Of a stretch of DNA of 64,000 nt, positions 1 to 7,476 are shown one piece after another; position 1 is the first letter of the stretch, and the number at the start of each line of letters is the position of its first letter. A program made the position numbers and the translations under genes. This DNA comes from Janthinobacterium lividum (GTDB taxonomy: Bacteria; Pseudomonadota; Gammaproteobacteria; Burkholderiales; Burkholderiaceae_D). The notes beneath the pieces are model-generated. The model was not told where the DNA came from, searched no databases, and saw only the letters and a program-made list of their open reading frames with translations. Location: NCBI RefSeq assembly GCF_023509035.1, contig NZ_CP075583.1:2914001-2978000 (forward strand), given 5' to 3'.

Positions 1-297
1 CCCGCCCGCTTGCGGCTGGTGGTGCTGGACGCCACCTGGCGCAAGAGCCGCAAGATGCTGTATCTGAATCCCCCTTTGCAACAACTGCCGCGCCTGCCTC
101 TGCGCGATACGCCCGCTTCCCATTACCTGATTCGCAAGGCGCATGCGCCAGACCAGTTATCGACCCTGGAAGCGACGTGCTATGCCCTGATGCAGTTGGA
201 GCAGGACGCGCCTCGCTTTGTTCCCCTGATCACGGCATTTGACGGCTTTGTCGCACAGCAGTTGAGTTATGTCATGCCGCATGGTGAAAAAGCGTGA
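1..297 (+). CDS. DTW-domain tRNA-uridine aminocarboxypropyltransferase, 3' part
   Basis: The gene enters from the left edge, so its start is not visible; 98 residues remain, ending in TGA. The visible piece carries a D-A-T-W motif about ten residues in, followed by basic residues. That motif names the DTW family (TapT/YfiP type), enzymes that move the 3-amino-3-carboxypropyl group of S-adenosylmethionine onto uridine 47 of tRNA to give acp3U. The rest (leucine-rich, with a Y-L-I-R-K-A segment) matches the family's C-terminal half. The N-terminal cysteine motif expected in this family lies outside the window. The family call is firm; the exact tRNA position modified is inferred from the family. 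Confidence 0.8.
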   Translation, partial: PARLRLVVLDATWRKSRKMLYLNPPLQQLPRLPLRDTPASHYLIRKAHAPDQLSTLEATCYALMQLEQDAPRFVPLITAFDGFVAQQLSYVMPHGEKA

Positions 298-344
298 AAC
301 GGCATCACCGTAGCCCTTGATCTTGCCCGCACAGCGGCATAGTA

Positions 345-364
345 TACTGTACGTATATACAGTT
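345..364 (+). promoter_or_regulatory. LexA (SOS) box upstream of radical SAM gene
   Basis: The core at 347-362 is CTGT-N8-ACAG with an AT-rich centre, and the flanks extend it to TACTGT...ACAGTT, close to the gammaproteobacterial LexA consensus. It ends 15 bases before the ATG at 378, so bound LexA would cover the promoter or the initiation region. This is a direct sequence match; LexA control is inferred. Confidence 0.8.
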
Positions 365-377
365 AATGAGGCCGTTC

Positions 378-1568
378 ATGAAAGCAATCATTCCAGAGCA
401 CGATGACAGCTTCGCCGGGCAAGCCATGTTGCCGCCGCAATCGCTGAAAGCCCAAAAGGGCCGTGGAGCCGTCTCGAACCTGCAAGGGCGCTACGAGGCG
501 CATGCGCGCGCCGGTTTCGACGATGGCTGGAACGTGGGCGGCCTGGACGGGGCGGAGGGGGAGGCGGCAGCTCCGGGCTGGAAAACGCAGGTCACCGACG
601 AGCAGGCGCGCACCATCCTCACGCGCAACGCTTCACCCGATTTGCCGTTCAATGTATCGCTCAATCCGTACCGGGGTTGCGAACACGGTTGCATTTATTG
701 CTTTGCCCGTCCCACGCACAGCTATCTGGGCCTGTCGCCTGGGCTGGACTTCGAAAGCCGCATCTACGCCAAGGTGAACGCCCCCGAACTCTTGCGGCGT
801 GAACTGGCCAAGCCATCGTATGTGCCCGAACCGATCGCCCTGGGCGTCAATACCGATGCGTATCAGCCGTGCGAACGCGAACGGCAGTTGACGCGGCGCG
901 TGCTGGAAGTGCTGCACGAGTGCGACCACCCCGTGGCGCTGATCACGAAATCGTCGCTGATCGAGCGCGATATCGATATTTTGGCGCCCATGGCGGCCAA
1001 GCGCCTAGCCGCCGTGGCCATCACTGTCACCACGCTCGACCCGGCCATCGCGCGCACGCTGGAACCGCGCGCGGCCGCCCCGGCGCGGCGCTTGCGCACC
1101 ATCCGCACCCTGACCGAGGCGGGCATCCCCGTGGGCGTGAGCATCGCGCCCATCATTCCCTTTGTCACGGAACCGGAAATCGAGCAACTGCTTGAAGCCG
1201 TGCGCGACGCGGGCGCCATCCACGCCCATTACGTGGTGCTGCGCCTGCCGTGGGAAGTGAGTCCGCTGTTCCAGCAATGGCTGGAAGCGCATTTCCCGGA
1301 ACGGGCCCAGCGCGTGATGAACCGGGTACGCGAAATGCGTGGCGGCAAGGATTACGACAGCGCGTTCGGCGCGCGCATGCGGGGCGAAGGCGTGTGGGCC
1401 GACCTCATTCGCCAGCGTTTCGAGAAAGCTGTGCACCGGCTGGGGCTGCACGGCAAGGGTGGCCGCTTCAAGCAGCTCGATTGCACGCAGTTCCGCCGTC
1501 CGTTGGTGGTGCCGCCGCTGGGCGCGAAAGTGAAAAATGGCAATGCGGGGCAGCTGGATCTGTTTTGA
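378..1568 (+). CDS. PA0069-family radical SAM protein
   Basis: A protein of 396 residues with the radical SAM cluster motif C-E-H-G-C-I-Y-C (Cys101, Cys105, Cys108), which holds the [4Fe-4S] cluster that cleaves S-adenosylmethionine. The N-terminal K-G-R-G-A-x-S-N segment and the SPL-like core are typical of the PA0069 family, distant relatives of spore photoproduct lyase; the substrate is unknown. I chose ATG 378 because GAGG at 368-371 sits six bases before it. An in-frame ATG at 366 would add four residues but lies right after the LexA box. The gene stands alone. The SOS box suggests a role after DNA damage, which is inference. Confidence 0.85.
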   Translation: MKAIIPEHDDSFAGQAMLPPQSLKAQKGRGAVSNLQGRYEAHARAGFDDGWNVGGLDGAEGEAAAPGWKTQVTDEQARTILTRNASPDLPFNVSLNPYRGCEHGCIYCFARPTHSYLGLSPGLDFESRIYAKVNAPELLRRELAKPSYVPEPIALGVNTDAYQPCERERQLTRRVLEVLHECDHPVALITKSSLIERDIDILAPMAAKRLAAVAITVTTLDPAIARTLEPRAAAPARRLRTIRTLTEAGIPVGVSIAPIIPFVTEPEIEQLLEAVRDAGAIHAHYVVLRLPWEVSPLFQQWLEAHFPERAQRVMNRVREMRGGKDYDSAFGARMRGEGVWADLIRQRFEKAVHRLGLHGKGGRFKQLDCTQFRRPLVVPPLGAKVKNGNAGQLDLF

Positions 1569-1715
1569 ATTAAACCGCCGTCAGCGCCGAGGCTGCAGGG
1601 CCGTGCTCACAAGTTGAAATGCGGGAGGGGGAGCGGTGCTCGGCAGCTAGGGGCATGCAGCCGGTCGCCGGGCGTGGCGCATCGCCGTCTGGGAACCCGG
1701 AAACAGGGACTGGTC

Positions 1716-2351
1716 TCAGGTGCCGGAGGGGGCTGCGGCGCTGTCCTGGGTAGGTGTCTGGAGTTGCGCCAGATGTTGCTCGATGGCAAAGACATGCGGA
1801 TCGCTCTTACCCAGTTCGCGCAGGGCGTTGGCCAGGTGCAGCAGGTATTCACTGTTCGGACCGCTGGGGCCGTTTGATCGGGCAATCTGGCGAGCGATGT
1901 CCAGTTCCGGGGCGGCGCCGAGGAAGGCGGCGTTTTCCTCGTTCGCGATGTACACCAGGCCTTCGACCTTGCTGCTATCGTCGAAGGTGATATCGGTGGC
2001 CAGGCGTAGGTAGCCGTTCTTTTCGCGGTGGTCGAGGTGGGCGAAGACTTCGGGCGTGATCAGGTAAGCCATGCCGTCGCACACGGCGCCTGCCTGCGGC
2101 ACGATGGTGGCGACCCGGCCCGGCGCCATGGGCGTGCCGCGGTGGTCGTGCGAGCCTTGCCAGAAGCGCCGCGTCCAGCCGGCGATGCTGGCGGGGCGCC
2201 GTTCAAGATAGGGAAAATCGGCCTTGTAGATCAGCGAGCCATAGCCGAACAGCCAGACCTGTGCATGGCCGTCGAATTTGTTCATGCGCTGGTTGAGGGC
2301 GATGGTGGCGGCGTCGATGGGCGACAGGTCGTTCTGGACAGGCTGAGTCAT
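1716..2351 (-). CDS. ChaC-like gamma-glutamylcyclotransferase
   Basis: A protein of 211 residues. It has the gamma-glutamylcyclotransferase signature Y-G-S-L (about 37-40), which binds the gamma-glutamyl group, and a L-D-x-R-E-K-N-G-Y block whose Glu110 aligns with the catalytic acid of ChaC proteins. ChaC enzymes split glutathione into 5-oxoproline and Cys-Gly in the cytoplasm. The reading frame is open further upstream, but the ATG at 2351 gives the family length and leaves the upstream part as non-coding. The stop of the LysR gene lies 28 bases upstream on the same strand, so the two may share a transcript. The last 15 residues are low-complexity. Confidence 0.85.
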   Translation of the reverse strand: MTQPVQNDLSPIDAATIALNQRMNKFDGHAQVWLFGYGSLIYKADFPYLERRPASIAGWTRRFWQGSHDHRGTPMAPGRVATIVPQAGAVCDGMAYLITPEVFAHLDHREKNGYLRLATDITFDDSSKVEGLVYIANEENAAFLGAAPELDIARQIARSNGPSGPNSEYLLHLANALRELGKSDPHVFAIEQHLAQLQTPTQDSAAAPSGT

Positions 2352-2379
2352 GGCGTAAGCGGCAAGGGACGATGCGACA

Positions 2380-3345
2380 TTATAAGGCGGCGCCAGCCGC
2401 GCTGCCCGCCGGCAGGGCGTCGCGTGCGCCGTTGTTTCCACCGACGTTCCACTCGTGCGTCTCGACGAACTGGAACAGGAAGGCCATGAAGCTTTCGGCT
2501 GCCGGCGACAGCGAACGGCCCGTTTTCGTGTACACGAAAAAGCGTCGCGTCAGTTCCGGCTCGTGCAGGGCGCGCATTTGCAACTGGTACAGCTTGACCA
2601 TCGGTTCCGCGTAAGGCAGGCAGACCGTGATGCCCAGGTTGGCGCTGACCATGGCCAGCGCCGTCGTCATGAAGGTCACTTCATTGTAGGGGTTGAGCGA
2701 CAGCTCGCGAAACGCGCCGTGCATGTCGCGCAGCAGGCGCTCCGTGAACTGGCCCTGCAGTGAAATGAAGGGGTAGTCGCCCACGTCGGCCCAGGTGACT
2801 CTTTCCTTTTGCTGCAGCGGATGCTGTTCGGGAAAGACCAGCACGAAGGGCATTTCGAACAGCACTTGCGCGGCGATTTCCGCCGTCGGATCGCGTTCGG
2901 GACCGATGCCGAAATCGACTTCGCCGCTGAAGACGCGCGCCGATACATTCTCCACAGGGCAGTCGACCAGACGCAGCTGCACGTCCGGATGCGCCTTGCG
3001 GTAGGCGGCGATCACTTCCGGCAGCAGGGTGCAGGCCATCATCTGCGGCGCGGCGATGCGCACCATACCCGTTTTCAGTGCCTTGCGCTGGGCGATGCCG
3101 GCCATGGCGCCATCGAGGTCCTCGATCATCTTTTCAAACAGCGGATACAGTTCGCGTCCGATTTCCGACAGCTGCGTCTTGCGCGTGCTGCGCTCGACCA
3201 CACGCACGCCCAGCACGCTTTCCAGTTCCTTGATCAAGCCGCTCAAGGCCGATTGCGTCACGTGCAGGTATTCGGCGGCCAGGGTAAAACTGCCGGTCTT
3301 GGCCAGCGCCACGAAGGCGCGCATCTGTCGCAGGCTTGGACTCAT
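2380..3345 (-). CDS. LysR-family transcriptional regulator
   Basis: A protein of 321 residues with a typical LysR layout: an N-terminal winged helix-turn-helix (R-Q-M-R-A-F-V-A-L-A-x-T-G-S-F ... T-Q-S-A-L-S-x-L-I-K-E-L-E) and a two-lobed periplasmic-binding-protein-like effector domain from about residue 90. The start at 3345 places the methionine directly before the conserved HTH; upstream in-frame codons would add unrelated sequence. It is transcribed away from the VOC-FAH-maiA operon across a 127-base gap, the standard arrangement for a LysR activator of the neighbouring catabolic genes. The effector is unknown; a ring-cleavage intermediate is a reasonable guess. I see no unambiguous T-N11-A operator. 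Confidence 0.9.
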   Translation of the reverse strand: MSPSLRQMRAFVALAKTGSFTLAAEYLHVTQSALSGLIKELESVLGVRVVERSTRKTQLSEIGRELYPLFEKMIEDLDGAMAGIAQRKALKTGMVRIAAPQMMACTLLPEVIAAYRKAHPDVQLRLVDCPVENVSARVFSGEVDFGIGPERDPTAEIAAQVLFEMPFVLVFPEQHPLQQKERVTWADVGDYPFISLQGQFTERLLRDMHGAFRELSLNPYNEVTFMTTALAMVSANLGITVCLPYAEPMVKLYQLQMRALHEPELTRRFFVYTKTGRSLSPAAESFMAFLFQFVETHEWNVGGNNGARDALPAGSAAGAAL

Positions 3346-3472
3346 AAGATAATCCGATAAATCAATGGTTAAAAATTGTTTGTATGATAGCTGGAACTCG
3401 ATTCTAATGGTGAAAAGCTGAAAAACAGGCCAGCCATCGCGCCCAGTGCGCCATCCATTGGAGACAAGCATC

Positions 3473-4006
3473 ATGAAGATCAAGCAAATCCACCACGTCG
3501 CCTACCGCTGCATCGACGCAAAGAAAACCGTCGAGTGGTACGTCAAGCATTTGAACATGAATTTCGTCCTCGCCATCGCCGAAGACCTGGTGCCGTCGAC
3601 CAAGGCGCCGGACCCGTATATGCACGTCTTCCTCGACGCGGGCCAGGGCAATGTGCTGGCCTTCTTTGAGCTGCCGACGCAGCCGCCGATGGACCGCGAC
3701 CGCAATACCCCGGCCTGGGTGCAGCACCTGGCGCTGGAAGTGGGCAGCATGGAAGAACTGCTGGCCGCCAAGGAGCGCCTGGTAGCTGGTGGCATCGAGG
3801 TGCTGGGTCCCGTCAACCACGCCATCTTTCAGTCGATTTACTTCTTCGATCCGAACGGCCACCGTCTGGAACTGGCGGCCAACGTGGGCACGCCCGAGAT
3901 GATGGCCAAACTGGACGCCGTCAAATGGGAAATGCTGGAAGAATGGTCGCAGACGCGCCGCGCACCGAAGCACGCGGCCTGGATGCACGCGCCGGCCGAA
4001 GCGTGA
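3473..4006 (+). CDS. VOC-superfamily metalloenzyme (glyoxalase/dioxygenase fold)
   Basis: A protein of 177 residues made of paired beta-alpha-beta-beta-beta modules. His8, Glu66, His85 and Glu133 fall where VOC enzymes carry their metal ligands, with spacing like glyoxalase I (His5/Glu56/His74/Glu122 in E. coli). The start at 3473 has GGAG at 3460-3463; the frame is open a little further upstream without a better site. It leads a run with a fumarylacetoacetase-like gene (66-base gap) and a maleylacetoacetate isomerase, so it may act on an aromatic ring or its cleavage product. The reaction cannot be fixed from sequence: dioxygenase, isomerase and lyase are all possible. Confidence 0.8.
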   Translation: MKIKQIHHVAYRCIDAKKTVEWYVKHLNMNFVLAIAEDLVPSTKAPDPYMHVFLDAGQGNVLAFFELPTQPPMDRDRNTPAWVQHLALEVGSMEELLAAKERLVAGGIEVLGPVNHAIFQSIYFFDPNGHRLELAANVGTPEMMAKLDAVKWEMLEEWSQTRRAPKHAAWMHAPAEA

Positions 4007-4072
4007 CCGCAGCAGATTGAACACTGCAGATTGACGCCATCTGAACACTACGCCAAACAAGGAACACATTCC

Positions 4073-5101
4073 ATGAAATTCGCAACCCTGAAAAACGGCA
4101 GCCGCGACGGCGCCCTGATCCTCGTTAGCCGCGACTTGCGCCAGTACCAGCGCGTGGCGGCCATCGCCCCCACCCTGCAAGCGGCGCTCGACAACTGGGA
4201 AGCCGTTGCGCCCAAGCTCGAACTTGCCTACGCCGACCTGAACGCTGGCCAGGCGCCGGACGCCCAGCCGTTTGATGCAGCGCTGTGCCACTCGCCGCTG
4301 CCGCGCGCCTACCAGTGGGCCGACGGTTCCGCCTACATCAACCATGTGGAGCTGGTGCGCAAGGCGCGCAACGCGGAAGTGCCGGCCTCGTTCTACACGG
4401 ACCCGCTGATGTACCAGGGCGGCTCCGACAGCTTTATCGGTCCGCGCGACCCGATCTTTGCCCTGTCCGAAGAATGGGGCATCGACCTGGAAGCGGAAGT
4501 GGCCGTCATCACGGGCGACGTGGCCATGGGCGCCAGCGTGGACGAAGCGGCGAAAGCGATTCGCATGGTCATGCTGGTCAACGATGTCTCGCTGCGCAAC
4601 CTGATTCCGGGCGAGCTGGCCAAGGGTTTCGGCTTCTTCCAGTCGAAGGCGGCCAGCGCGTTTTCACCCGTCGCCGTCACGCCCGATGAACTGGGTGCCG
4701 ACTGGGCGGATAGCAAGCTGCATTTGCCGCTGCTGGTGGAGCTGAACGCCAAGCCTTTCGGCAAACCGAATGCGGGTGAAGACATGACCTTCAACTTTGC
4801 CCAGCTGGTGGCGCATGCGGCCAAGACGCGCGAACTGGGCGCCGGCAGCATCGTTGGCTCGGGCACCGTGTCGAACAAGCAGGGCAACCTGTTCGGCTCC
4901 AGCATCGGGAACGGTGGCGTGGGTTACTGCTGCCTGGCCGAAGTGCGCATGTATGAAACCATCGAACATGGCGCGCCAAAGACGGCGTACCTGAAGTTCG
5001 GCGACACGGTGCGCATCGAGATGCGCGACGCGGCGGGCGCCAGCATCTTTGGCAGCATCGAGCAGACCGTGGCCCTGTACGCTGGCGCCGCACGCGCCTG
5101 A
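4073..5101 (+). CDS. fumarylacetoacetate hydrolase (FAH) family protein
   Basis: A protein of 342 residues with the FAH C-terminal fold: S-D-S-F-I-G-P-R-D-P, then D-L-E-A-E-V-A-V with the acidic metal ligands, L-V-N-D-V-S-L-R-N, and a glycine-rich G-S-G-T-V-S-N block. FAH enzymes hydrolyse C-C bonds in beta-diketo acids such as fumarylacetoacetate or fumarylpyruvate, using Mg2+ or Ca2+. The ATG at 4073 follows AAGGA at 4059-4063; an upstream in-frame TTG has no ribosome site. It lies 14 bases before maiA, so the two products very likely act in sequence: isomerise the cis product, then hydrolyse the trans product. Whether the substrate comes from homogentisate or gentisate cannot be decided here. 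Confidence 0.88.
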   Translation: MKFATLKNGSRDGALILVSRDLRQYQRVAAIAPTLQAALDNWEAVAPKLELAYADLNAGQAPDAQPFDAALCHSPLPRAYQWADGSAYINHVELVRKARNAEVPASFYTDPLMYQGGSDSFIGPRDPIFALSEEWGIDLEAEVAVITGDVAMGASVDEAAKAIRMVMLVNDVSLRNLIPGELAKGFGFFQSKAASAFSPVAVTPDELGADWADSKLHLPLLVELNAKPFGKPNAGEDMTFNFAQLVAHAAKTRELGAGSIVGSGTVSNKQGNLFGSSIGNGGVGYCCLAEVRMYETIEHGAPKTAYLKFGDTVRIEMRDAAGASIFGSIEQTVALYAGAARA

Positions 5102-5115
5102 GGGGAGGGCGCCCC

Positions 5116-5766
5116 ATGAAGCTGTACACCTACTTTCGCAGTTCGGCTGCCTACCGCGTGCGTATCGCCCTCAATCTGAAGGGCATCGCATACGACAGCA
5201 TCCCCGTGCATTTGCTGCAGGACGGCGGCCAGCAACTGCTGCCGGCCTACCGCGCCGTGAATCCGTCGGCGCTGGTGCCGGCGCTCGATGACGACGGCGC
5301 CATCCTGACGCAGTCGCTGGCCATGCTCGAGTATCTCGAGGAAACGCGTCCCGGCGTGCCCTTGCTGCCGCCGGACGCGCTTGGACGCGCCAGAGTGCGC
5401 GCGCTGGCGCTGGCCATCGCCTGCGATGCGCATCCGTTGACGAATCTGCGTGTTTTGAAATACCTGAAAAACACCGTGGGGTTGTCGGACGAGGCCAAGC
5501 AGGAGTGGTACCGCCACTGGATGGCCGAGGGACTGGCGGCCGTGGAAGCGCTGCTGGCGCAGGGCGACCCGTCCGGCGCGGGCCTGTTCTGCCATGGCGA
5601 CAGCCCTACGATGGCCGATTGCTGCCTGGTGCCGCAAGTGTTCAATGCGCAGCGCTTCGCCATCGACCTGGCGCCATATCCGCGCGTGGCGCGCATCCAT
5701 GCGCATTGCGCCGGTTTGCCGGCGTTTGCCGCCGCGCATCCGTCGCAGCAGCCAGACGCCGAATAG
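5116..5766 (+). CDS. maiA: maleylacetoacetate isomerase (zeta-class GST)
   Basis: A protein of 216 residues with an N-terminal thioredoxin-like domain and an alpha-helical C-terminal GST domain. The zeta-class start K-L-Y-T-Y-F-R-S-S-A-A-Y-R-V-R is present; Ser9 and Ser10 align with the glutathione-activating serines of S-S-C-S. Further zeta-type blocks are N-P-S-A-L-V-P-A-L and A-D-C-C-L-V-P-Q. The enzyme uses glutathione to turn maleylacetoacetate (or maleylpyruvate) into the fumaryl isomer. A purine-rich AGGGGAGGG (5101-5109) precedes the ATG at 5116. It is the last gene of the VOC-FAH-maiA unit and is followed by a strong terminator. Confidence 0.88.
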   Translation: MKLYTYFRSSAAYRVRIALNLKGIAYDSIPVHLLQDGGQQLLPAYRAVNPSALVPALDDDGAILTQSLAMLEYLEETRPGVPLLPPDALGRARVRALALAIACDAHPLTNLRVLKYLKNTVGLSDEAKQEWYRHWMAEGLAAVEALLAQGDPSGAGLFCHGDSPTMADCCLVPQVFNAQRFAIDLAPYPRVARIHAHCAGLPAFAAAHPSQQPDAE

Positions 5767-5791
5767 CTTGGATCAGCGTTAGAAGTGAACG

Positions 5792-5823
5792 GCCCCGGCC
5801 AGCATGCAGGCCGGGGCTTTTTT
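5792..5823 (+). terminator. Rho-independent terminator after maiA
   Basis: Arms GCCCCGGCC (5792-5800) and GGCCGGGGC (5809-5817) form a perfect 9-bp stem with an 8-base loop, followed by six T. It closes the VOC-FAH-maiA transcript. Confidence 0.9.
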
Positions 5824-5902
5824 CCGCGTGCTTGATTTGGGGCAGTCAATGCCAGCTTGCCGGTGCGCTACAATTTGCGTTTGCCCAAATACTTTACGCC
5901 AC

Positions 5903-6682
5903 ATGACCGCAACAACCGTTCCTGCCAGCATCACCGATGCCCTGTCCCTGGCGCATGCTTCCTGGCGTCCCATCCTGCTGCGCGGCTTGCAGGCCGTGAT
6001 GGCGGCAGACCCCGCCTACTTGCCGGCGCTGGCCGCCGATGATTATCTGCCCACGCAGGGCCGGCTGTTTGCCGCCTTTGCCTTGCCGCTGGCGCAGGTG
6101 CGTTACGTGCTGGTAGGCGAGGGACCGTATCCGCGTGCCGACAGCGCCACGGGCGTGTGCTTCATGGATGGCGCTGTCGGCAGTTTATGGTCGGCCTCGG
6201 GACTGTCGAAGCCCGTCAACCGCGCCACGTCCTTGCGCAATTTCATGAAGATGCTGCTGGTGGCCGATGGCCAGTTGCAGGGCGGTGACACGTCCGGCGT
6301 GGCCATGGCGCCCGTGGCGGCCGCCGCGCAGCTGCCGGGCAGCGGCGTGATCCAGACCCTGCCGGACTTGCAGCGCAAGATGACGGAGCAGGGCTTCTTG
6401 CTGCTCAATGCGGCGCTGGTGTTCCGTTCCCACGTGCCGCCCGTGCAGGATGCGCGCGGCTGGCTGCCCTTCCTGCAAGTGGTGCTGGAAGCGCTGGCGC
6501 AGCAGGGTGGGGCGGCCTTGCCGCAATTGGTGTTGTGGGGCAAGATTGCCGAGCTCATCAAACGCCTGCCGGTGGCGGCATCCTTGCCGCAGGTGACGGC
6601 GGAACATCCGTATAATCTGTCCTTTATCGGCAATCGTGACATGCAGGCCTTGTTTGGCCCGATGCAACTATTGCGTGCTTGA
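5903..6682 (+). CDS. uracil-DNA glycosylase-like protein with altered active site
   Basis: A protein of 259 residues that follows the family-1 UDG plan from end to end. However, the water-activating loop G-Q-D-P-Y-H reads G-E-G-P-Y-P (72-77), so the catalytic Asp is Gly74 and the following His is Pro77. The stacking Phe (G-V-C-F, 84-87), the uracil-reading L-L-L-N (Asn169) and a His-Pro (235-236) in place of H-P-S-P are kept. Family-1 UDGs remove uracil from DNA; without the Asp, activity may be weak, altered or absent. The ATG at 5903 is the first methionine preceding recognisable UDG sequence. An unusual paralogue rather than a standard ung; function unproven. Confidence 0.75.
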   Translation: MTATTVPASITDALSLAHASWRPILLRGLQAVMAADPAYLPALAADDYLPTQGRLFAAFALPLAQVRYVLVGEGPYPRADSATGVCFMDGAVGSLWSASGLSKPVNRATSLRNFMKMLLVADGQLQGGDTSGVAMAPVAAAAQLPGSGVIQTLPDLQRKMTEQGFLLLNAALVFRSHVPPVQDARGWLPFLQVVLEALAQQGGAALPQLVLWGKIAELIKRLPVAASLPQVTAEHPYNLSFIGNRDMQALFGPMQLLRA

Positions 6683-6720
6683 GCTTGAATCATCGCCTGT
6701 CTGGCGGAAGTGCGGGGAAT

Positions 6721-7273
6721 ATGCAAATCAGTAACGTGGAAGAATTGAAGGCGTGGATCGCGGCGGGCGGCGTGCCCGATTATCTGTATTTCTGGGGCCA
6801 CACGCCGGCGCAGCCTGCAGGTGCCCGACAAAAGCTGCTTCAGCCAGTGGTTCCCGTCACCGTTCAGCCTCGCTGGCGTGACGTACGCGACCGCCGAACA
6901 CTACATGATGGCGCAAAAGGCGGCCCTGTTTGGCGACACGGCGGTGCAGGCGCGCATCGTGGCGGCAGGGCGGCCGTCGGAAGTGAAAAAACTGGGACGC
7001 GAAGTGGCGAACTTTGACGCCAGGGTATGGGAGGCGGCGCGCGCTGGCATCGTCTTCGATGGCAATTTTGCCAAGTTCTCGCAAAAGGCCGCGTTGCGCA
7101 AGTTTTTGCTGGGCACGGGCGAGCGCGTCATCGTCGAAGCTAGTCCCGTCGACCGCATCTGGGGCGTGGGCCTGGCGTCGGACAATCCGCGCATCGGCGA
7201 TCCCTCCACCTGGGACGGCTTGAACCTGCTGGGGTTTGAACTGATGAAAGTACGGACAGCTTTACGCGGCTGA
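6721..7273 (+). pseudogene. NADAR-family protein, frameshifted
   Basis: Two frames together encode one NADAR (YbiA-like) protein. The first, from ATG 6721, ends in Y-L-Y-F-W-G-H-T-P; the second resumes at about 6821 with P-D-K-S-C-F-S-Q-W-F-P-S-P-F and runs to the TGA at 7271-7273. An extra base around 6820-6822 (a GG after CTGCA) separates them. NADAR proteins are N-glycosidases linked to riboflavin-intermediate breakdown and, more recently, to removal of ADP-ribose from guanine. The tail (W-G-V-G-L, W-x-G-x-N-L-L-G) is intact. Translation from GTG 6821 would lack the Y-F-W segment. Either a real lesion or a sequencing error; with one base removed it would be a normal gene of about 183 residues. 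Confidence 0.8.
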
Positions 7274-7370
7274 GAACGCCCGCGATTTTCCTATTGTTGT
7301 TTTCCTGAAGCCGCCGCGCCTGGCGCGGCCGGCCATGCCCCTCCTAGCCCTGTGGTCATCGAGGGGCGCT

Positions 7371-7399
7371 CTGACAAACCCCGCCGAATTTGTTATACT
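7371..7399 (+). promoter_or_regulatory. sigma-70 promoter of the isc operon
   Basis: CTGACA (7371-7376) and TATACT (7394-7399) are separated by exactly 17 bases, and TG at 7391-7392 gives an extended -10. It lies about 80 bases before iscR, and its -10 overlaps the IscR box, so IscR binding would block RNA polymerase. Confidence 0.7.
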
Positions 7400-7419
7400 T
7401 GACTAAATCATTCAACTAC
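7395..7419 (+). promoter_or_regulatory. IscR type-1 binding site
   Basis: The 25 bases starting ATACTTGACTAAA and ending TTCAACTAC fit the type-1 IscR consensus (ATA-S-YY-GACT-R-WWW-Y-AGTC-RR-S-TAT) with about two mismatches, both in the right half. It overlaps the isc promoter -10. Holo-IscR with its [2Fe-2S] cluster would repress here, giving feedback control of the Fe-S machinery. Confidence 0.75.
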
Positions 7420-7476
7420 TCAGGGTTTGAGAAGTTGAAAAGCCGCAATATTTTAAACTAGTTGAACCGAGGATGT

